Positions 6,124-8,932 of a stretch of DNA of 8,932 bases are shown one piece after another. This stretch comes from JBNKDD01 sp050288085 (GTDB lineage Bacteria; Chloroflexota; Anaerolineae; Aggregatilineales; UBA3940). Location: positions 1-8,932 of the forward strand of contig JBNKDD010000233.1 in assembly GCA_050288085.1 (NCBI GenBank), written 5' to 3'. The translations under genes and the position numbers were made by a program. The notes under the pieces were generated by a model. It was not told where the DNA came from, made no database searches, and saw only the letters and a program-made list of their open reading frames with translations. How positions within the stretch are numbered: the first letter of the stretch is position 1; the number at the start of each line of letters is the position of its first letter.

Positions 6124-6468
6124 ATGCCTCGCCCACGCAAACAGCGTACCCTGACCCAGACCCCGCGTCCGGCGGTCTATAAACCGGCGGGCGTCCCCCT
6201 CAATGGGCTGCGGCATGTCAAACTTCTACACGAAGAACTGGAAGCCCTGCGCCTGACCGACCTTGAAGGGTTGTCACAGGCTGAGGCGGCTGAGCGTATG
6301 GGCGTTTCCCGTTCAACCTTCCAGCGGATTGTCACCAGCGCCAGGCATCAGGTCGCCCTGGCGCTGACCGAGGGCCTCGCCTTACAAATTGAAGGGGGGA
6401 CGTTTGAGGTCGCCCCACCCCGGCAGCGCGGCCATCGCCGGGAGAAGGGCAAGCGGCGGGACAGGTAG
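6124..6468 (+). CDS. UPF0251 (DUF134) family HTH protein
   Basis: The 114-residue protein carries the family marks: MPRPRKQR at the N-terminus, KPAGVPLNGLRHVKLLHEEL (20 residues, about 20-39), then ELEALRLTDLEGLSQAEAAERMGVSRSTFQRIV split over about 37-70. This is a sigma-region-4-like helix-turn-helix, followed by ALTEGLALQIEGG (about 82-94). Members are predicted DNA-binding proteins, often near NifX/NifB-type iron-molybdenum cofactor genes; no such gene is visible here, though a molybdenum-storage-like gene lies about 1 kb away in the opposite direction. Many relatives have a cysteine in the N-terminal MPRPRxC-like motif; here that position is Gln or Arg, so a metal-binding role of that residue is lost or absent. 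The tail is very basic (about 98-114). It probably controls its own transcript. Confidence 0.9.
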   Translation: MPRPRKQRTLTQTPRPAVYKPAGVPLNGLRHVKLLHEELEALRLTDLEGLSQAEAAERMGVSRSTFQRIVTSARHQVALALTEGLALQIEGGTFEVAPPRQRGHRREKGKRRDR

Positions 6469-6504
6469 AGCAGGCTTCAATGAGATACGCTCAGGCTGTT
6501 CAGC

Positions 6505-7437
6505 CTACGGCTGGTATGAGAGGGCACAGCGGAATCCGTAGCTGAAGTACACGCTGGTAGGATCTTCCTCTTCGCGGTACGCAGCGCGCAGATACCCTTT
6601 ACCGTTGCTCCACCACGCACCACCTCTAAGCAGGTTAGAACCAAGCTCCGGCCCCTGTGGATTCACAACTACCTCGGGCAATGTGCCATAGTAATCTTTC
6701 CAATACCAATCATTCACCCACTCCCAGACATTACCACTCAGATCAAACGCACCAACCCATGATACACCGCCCGGCTTGCTGCCCACATCCCAGGTTCGAC
6801 CATCTGAGTTGCCACCGTAGACGACATTATCAACCACAAAGTCATTTCCCCATGGATAGACGAGACTATCGGGACCTCGTGCGGCATATTCCCATTCAGC
6901 CTCGGTGGGCAGGCGTGCGCCCCGGCTTTCGCAGTGAGCACGGGCATCGAGCCAGCTTATACTATCTCTTGGTCGATCTGGCTCACTCCAATTTCCTGTA
7001 GAACCAATCTGCTCATTGGTTACTTCGTACACATCGATCCAGAACGGCTCTTCGAAGCACACCCTGTGAACCGGTCGCTCGTTGGCATATTCGTTTGAGC
7101 TTCCCATATCAAAACATCCCGCCGGAACAAGGGCCATTTCCACTTCGTTGATGATATCCGTATAGGATTCCCAGTCATTATTGCTGCTGACTCCTGCCTG
7201 CGCTATATCTATTGGCCCGGCGGTTGGAGTGAGGGTTGGCTCCGATGTTTCCGTGGCAGTCGGCTCCTGTGATGGCAAAGATGTGGGTGGATTGGTCGGC
7301 TGCACAGATGGTGTACTTTCATTTTCAGCAGCTACAGCTTCTTCCATTGGTGTACCGGTTGGCTGTATATCCCTACCACTACCACAGGCGGCCATCACCA
7401 GGGCAATAAGCAGCAGAAACGGCACGAGTCTCTTCAT
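6505..7437 (-). CDS. Lipoprotein with FGE-sulfatase (SUMF1-like) domain lacking the catalytic cysteine pair
   Basis: A lipoprotein signal is clear: MKR, a hydrophobic stretch, then the lipobox VMAAC with Cys18 as the lipidated residue. A Thr/Pro/Ser-rich linker (about 40-75) leads to an FGE-sulfatase domain (about 95-308) with VPAGCFDMGS, ERPVHRV, FWIDVYEVTNEQ, RLPTEAEWEYAARG (175-188), DLSGNVWEWVNDW (232-244), LLRGGAWW (269-276) and GFRCA (301-305). In true formylglycine-generating enzymes a CxxxxC pair lies just after the GGS/GGA motif; here that stretch reads SNGKGYLRAAYR and has no cysteine. It is therefore unlikely to oxidise sulfatase cysteines and more likely binds or has another surface role. 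Its ATG overlaps the upstream stop (ATGA), so it is translated with the storage-protein-like gene. The stop region faces the convergent UPF0251 gene 36 bp away. Confidence 0.9.
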   Translation of the reverse strand: MKRLVPFLLLIALVMAACGSGRDIQPTGTPMEEAVAAENESTPSVQPTNPPTSLPSQEPTATETSEPTLTPTAGPIDIAQAGVSSNNDWESYTDIINEVEMALVPAGCFDMGSSNEYANERPVHRVCFEEPFWIDVYEVTNEQIGSTGNWSEPDRPRDSISWLDARAHCESRGARLPTEAEWEYAARGPDSLVYPWGNDFVVDNVVYGGNSDGRTWDVGSKPGGVSWVGAFDLSGNVWEWVNDWYWKDYYGTLPEVVVNPQGPELGSNLLRGGAWWSNGKGYLRAAYREEEDPTSVYFSYGFRCALSYQP

Positions 7438-8261
7438 GCTCTATAAATCCTTGTCCCCGGATTCTCACCGGCCAGGGCACGGGTCAGATTACCTCGTTCC
7501 CGCCCATTGACAATCAGCACCTCTTTGACACTGCGGGCTTTCGACAGGGCATCAAGCATCGCCCGCTCGACAACCAGGTCATTCAGATCGCGGGCGATCA
7601 ACTCGTTGACCTCGATCTCCTGGATAAACTCGGCCTTGGGGTCTTTCTTGGGATCGGCGGTGAACAATCCCCGCTCATCCTTGACCATGATACAGCGCTT
7701 TGCCCCGACCACCTCCGCCGTGAGGAAAGTCCCCACATCGGTGCGGTTGGGGGGAATGCGGCCTTTTTCGGGTGGCTTCTCCCACATCCCGTAGGGCGGC
7801 ATGGCATGCATGATCGGGATGATCCCAAAAGTCATGTAGGCGGCCAGCTTGGCAACATCATCGTGGCCGATCTTCACACCGCCGTAAGGGGTCAACAAGA
7901 TCGAGATCATCAGGGCGTTCTGCTCGCTGATACTCGCGCCGAGCTTCGCCAGGACACCGGTCGGCATCCCCAGGTCAAGGGCAATCGCGTAGGCGTGGCG
8001 GCTGCGCGTGCCACCGCCGGTCATCACCAGCAGTTGGTGATCGGGACGGGCTGCGACGATCTCATCCAGGATCGGCTTGACGACCGCCCCACCCCGGTCG
8101 ATGATGCTCTGCCCGCCCAGCTTGATGACATTCAGGTTGGGCATAGGACGAAAGACCGACTCTAGCTCGGTGCTTTCGAGTAACTCTTTATCCATCAGGG
8201 ATTCGGCCATCAACGGGGTTTCGATGTGCAGCCGACCGGATTCATCACGTTTGAGGCTCAT
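7434..8261 (-). CDS. Amino acid kinase family protein, molybdenum storage protein (MosA/MosB)-like subunit
   Basis: The 275-residue sequence has the amino acid kinase fold: VIKLGGQS (45-52), DEIVAARPDHQLLVMTGGGT (66-85), then RSRHAYAIALDLGMPTGVLAKLG (86-108), SEQNA (112-116), PPYGMW (155-160), IPPNRTDVGTFL (169-180), VKDERGLFTADPK (193-205) and IVNGRERGNLTRALAGE (250-266). I recall near-matching strings in the Azotobacter molybdenum storage protein beta subunit (IDRG, DEIVAAR, GTRARH, VKDEDGLYTANPK, VNGLVPGNLTRALAGE). I therefore prefer that family to UMP kinase or aspartokinase. The family forms ATP-dependent cages that store polyoxomolybdate or tungstate. Only one subunit gene is present. 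The ATG at 8261 has AAGGA 12 bases upstream, a little far. It overlaps the downstream lipoprotein gene by ATGA. Actual metal storage is inferred from similarity in memory, not tested. Confidence 0.85.
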   Translation of the reverse strand: MSLKRDESGRLHIETPLMAESLMDKELLESTELESVFRPMPNLNVIKLGGQSIIDRGGAVVKPILDEIVAARPDHQLLVMTGGGTRSRHAYAIALDLGMPTGVLAKLGASISEQNALMISILLTPYGGVKIGHDDVAKLAAYMTFGIIPIMHAMPPYGMWEKPPEKGRIPPNRTDVGTFLTAEVVGAKRCIMVKDERGLFTADPKKDPKAEFIQEIEVNELIARDLNDLVVERAMLDALSKARSVKEVLIVNGRERGNLTRALAGENPGTRIYRA

Positions 8262-8278
8262 CAGTGGTAGTTATCCTT

Positions 8279-8316
8279 ATTCTGGTTGAACAATCAGTTC
8301 ATGATCATACCAGAAT
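8279..8316 (-). promoter_or_regulatory. Leader hairpin next to the ribosome binding site of the storage-protein-like gene
   Basis: ATTCTGGT (8279-8286) pairs perfectly with ACCAGAAT (8309-8316), and an inner stem TGAAC/GTTCA (8287-8291/8297-8301) continues it. In the minus-strand RNA the hairpin ends immediately before the AAGGA (8278-8274) of the gene at 8261. It shares three bases with the next hairpin (8314-8351), so the two may compete. Confidence 0.45.
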
Positions 8317-8351
8317 GCGCCCTCCATCCTCAACGGGATTTCGGGCGCATT
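8314..8351. terminator. Hairpin with T tract on plus strand, possible terminator or second leader hairpin
   Basis: AATGCGCCC (8314-8322) and GGGCGCATT (8343-8351) form a perfect 9-bp stem with an inner ATCC/GGAT (8326-8329/8334-8337 region). Five Ts (8350-8354) follow it on the plus strand, the look of an intrinsic terminator in that direction. Yet no plus-strand gene lies upstream in the window, and the flanking genes are on the minus strand, where no T tract follows. It may therefore be a minus-strand leader hairpin or RNA-end stabiliser instead. Confidence 0.4.
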
Positions 8352-8356
8352 TTTGT

Positions 8357-8439
8357 TACCCCCCGCCACCGCAAAAGCGGTGTCTGCCCCCCTTTGCGAA
8401 GGGGGGCGAATCGCGGCTTTTGACGCGATGGGGGAGTGA
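8357..8439 (+). repeat. Cloverleaf-like palindromic repeat, copy 3
   Basis: The left end TACCCCCC (8357-8364) faces GGGGGAGTGA (8430-8439). The left arm CACCGC/GCGGTG (8367-8372/8377-8382) has an AAAA loop, against TTTG in copy 2. The core is GCCCCCCTT/AAGGGGGGC (8386-8394/8399-8407) around TGCG, two bases longer than in copies 1 and 2. The right arm ATCGCG/CGCGAT (8410-8415/8424-8429) differs from copy 1's ATCGCA/TGCGAT by a paired change that keeps the stem. Orientation is as in copy 1. The copy lies between the DRTGG-domain gene and the storage-protein-like gene. Confidence 0.85.
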
Positions 8440-8463
8440 CTACTTAAGATTACGCTAGTTAGT

Positions 8464-8932
8464 CTAGAATTCGAGAGCCTCAAGCAGCTTCTTGTAATCG
8501 ACACATTCGGCCATCAGTGCCTCAAAGCGGGCGAGCTTCTCGGCCTGGCCCAACCGGGTTTTACCATATACCCGCTCAACGGCCTCGACGGTGTCCATCG
8601 TGTTGGTCGGAACCATCAGGATAGCAACACCCTGCTTTTCGGCCCGCTCAACGACTGGCGCGCCGGGGCGCAGATTGCCGGTCAGGATCATGGCAACCGT
8701 TGAGGTTTCAAGCGCCGCCAGTTGAATGTCGGTGCGGTCGCCGCCGGTGATAACCGCCTTGTTTCTTGAGCGGCGGAACCGTGACAGAGCTTCCTGAGCT
8801 GTCATCGCGCCGACCATAAACTGCTCGACCAGGTTGTCCCGCAGGTCTTCCCCGGTCAGGACTTTAGCTTCCAAGGTGTCAATCAATTCACCAACGCTGA
8901 TAGCGGCCAACTGCGGGCGTTCCGGGATAACG
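8464..8932 (-). CDS. DRTGG-domain protein (phosphotransacetylase/BioD-like family), C-terminal part, cut by window end
   Basis: The frame is open to the right edge; the first visible residues are VIPERPQLAAISVGELIDTL (20), so an internal TTG at 8910 is not the true start. The visible 155 residues match the end of an N-terminal dethiobiotin-synthetase-like P-loop domain followed by a DRTGG domain: VLTGEDLRDNLVEQFMVGAM, then VITGGDRTDIQLAALET, MILTGNLRPGAPV, VPTNTMDTVEAVERVYGKTR and a helical tail. Such proteins are annotated as phosphotransacetylase-family or AAA-family proteins. The DRTGG domain is a regulatory module found with CBS domains and in the Pta N-terminus; it is not the acetyl-transferring domain. 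The gene ends about 200 bp before the storage-protein-like gene, with a palindromic repeat and hairpins between, so common transcription is possible but uncertain. Confidence 0.85.
   Translation of the reverse strand, partial: VIPERPQLAAISVGELIDTLEAKVLTGEDLRDNLVEQFMVGAMTAQEALSRFRRSRNKAVITGGDRTDIQLAALETSTVAMILTGNLRPGAPVVERAEKQGVAILMVPTNTMDTVEAVERVYGKTRLGQAEKLARFEALMAECVDYKKLLEALEF

Noticed and set aside
6492..6505. AGGCT-GTTC-AGCCT between convergent genes as a bidirectional terminator
   Set aside because: The 5-bp stem has no T tract on either side; too weak to list.
7434..8261. Assignment of the amino acid kinase as UMP kinase (pyrH) or aspartokinase
   Set aside because: The N-terminal extension and strings such as IDRG, DEIVAAR, IPPNRTD and GNLTRALAGE fit molybdenum-storage-like proteins better than either.
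176..8439. Three related repeats considered as a CRISPR array or part of one
   Set aside because: Copies are kilobases apart, differ in length and orientation, and have no regular spacers.
8464..8910. TTG at 8910 as the start of the DRTGG-domain gene
   Set aside because: The frame continues to the window edge with VIPERPQ, which is typical interior sequence of the preceding domain.

Overview
The window reads as a chromosomal fragment of a free-living bacterium, most likely a Chloroflexota (Anaerolineae-like) genome. I infer this from the overall style of the proteins: secreted or anchored proteins with Thr/Pro-rich linkers, a TGS-containing nucleoside kinase, a molybdenum-storage-like amino acid kinase beside a DRTGG-domain protein, and a UPF0251 gene. 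No rRNA, tRNA, CRISPR array, phage or transposase gene is visible, so the taxonomic placement is soft.

Layout. Positions 1-1571 hold a minus-strand operon: a membrane-anchored protein of unknown function, a small single-pass protein, and the N-terminal part of a GT-C/GT39-like membrane glycosyltransferase that runs off the left edge. The last two overlap by ATGA. Divergent from it is a plus-strand DUF1232 membrane protein (1650-2033). A minus-strand six-helix membrane protein (2135-2806) faces it. An AT-rich divergent spacer separates that gene from a plus-strand DUF4405/Tat-like/calcium-loop protein (3006-3854). A minus-strand TGS nucleoside kinase (3904-5652) follows. Next comes a plus-strand pair, a small unknown protein plus a UPF0251/DUF134 HTH protein (5863-6468), behind a good sigma-70 promoter with a 14-bp palindrome at the expected start of transcription. 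The right part is a minus-strand cluster: a DRTGG-domain protein (cut by the window end), a molybdenum-storage-protein-like amino acid kinase, and a lipoprotein with an FGE-sulfatase fold that lacks the catalytic cysteines. The last two overlap by ATGA.

The most striking feature is a family of GC-rich, cloverleaf-like palindromic repeats present three times (176-285, 2041-2129, 8357-8439). All share a GCCCCCC...GGGGGGC core and ACCCCC/GGGGGT ends, while the two side arms vary in sequence but remain self-complementary. Two copies are intergenic. The first lies inside the glycosyltransferase gene, in frame and without a stop, adding about 37 residues to a loop between two predicted membrane helices. 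All three copies keep the same stop-free reading frame (PLARGAD-like peptide in two of them). This resembles the behaviour of Rickettsia palindromic elements and is the best candidate here for an underdescribed system.

Other points of interest are the orphan molybdenum-storage-like subunit coupled to a catalytically dead FGE-like lipoprotein, the palindromic operator candidate before the UPF0251 pair, and two overlapping hairpins in the leader of the storage-protein-like gene.
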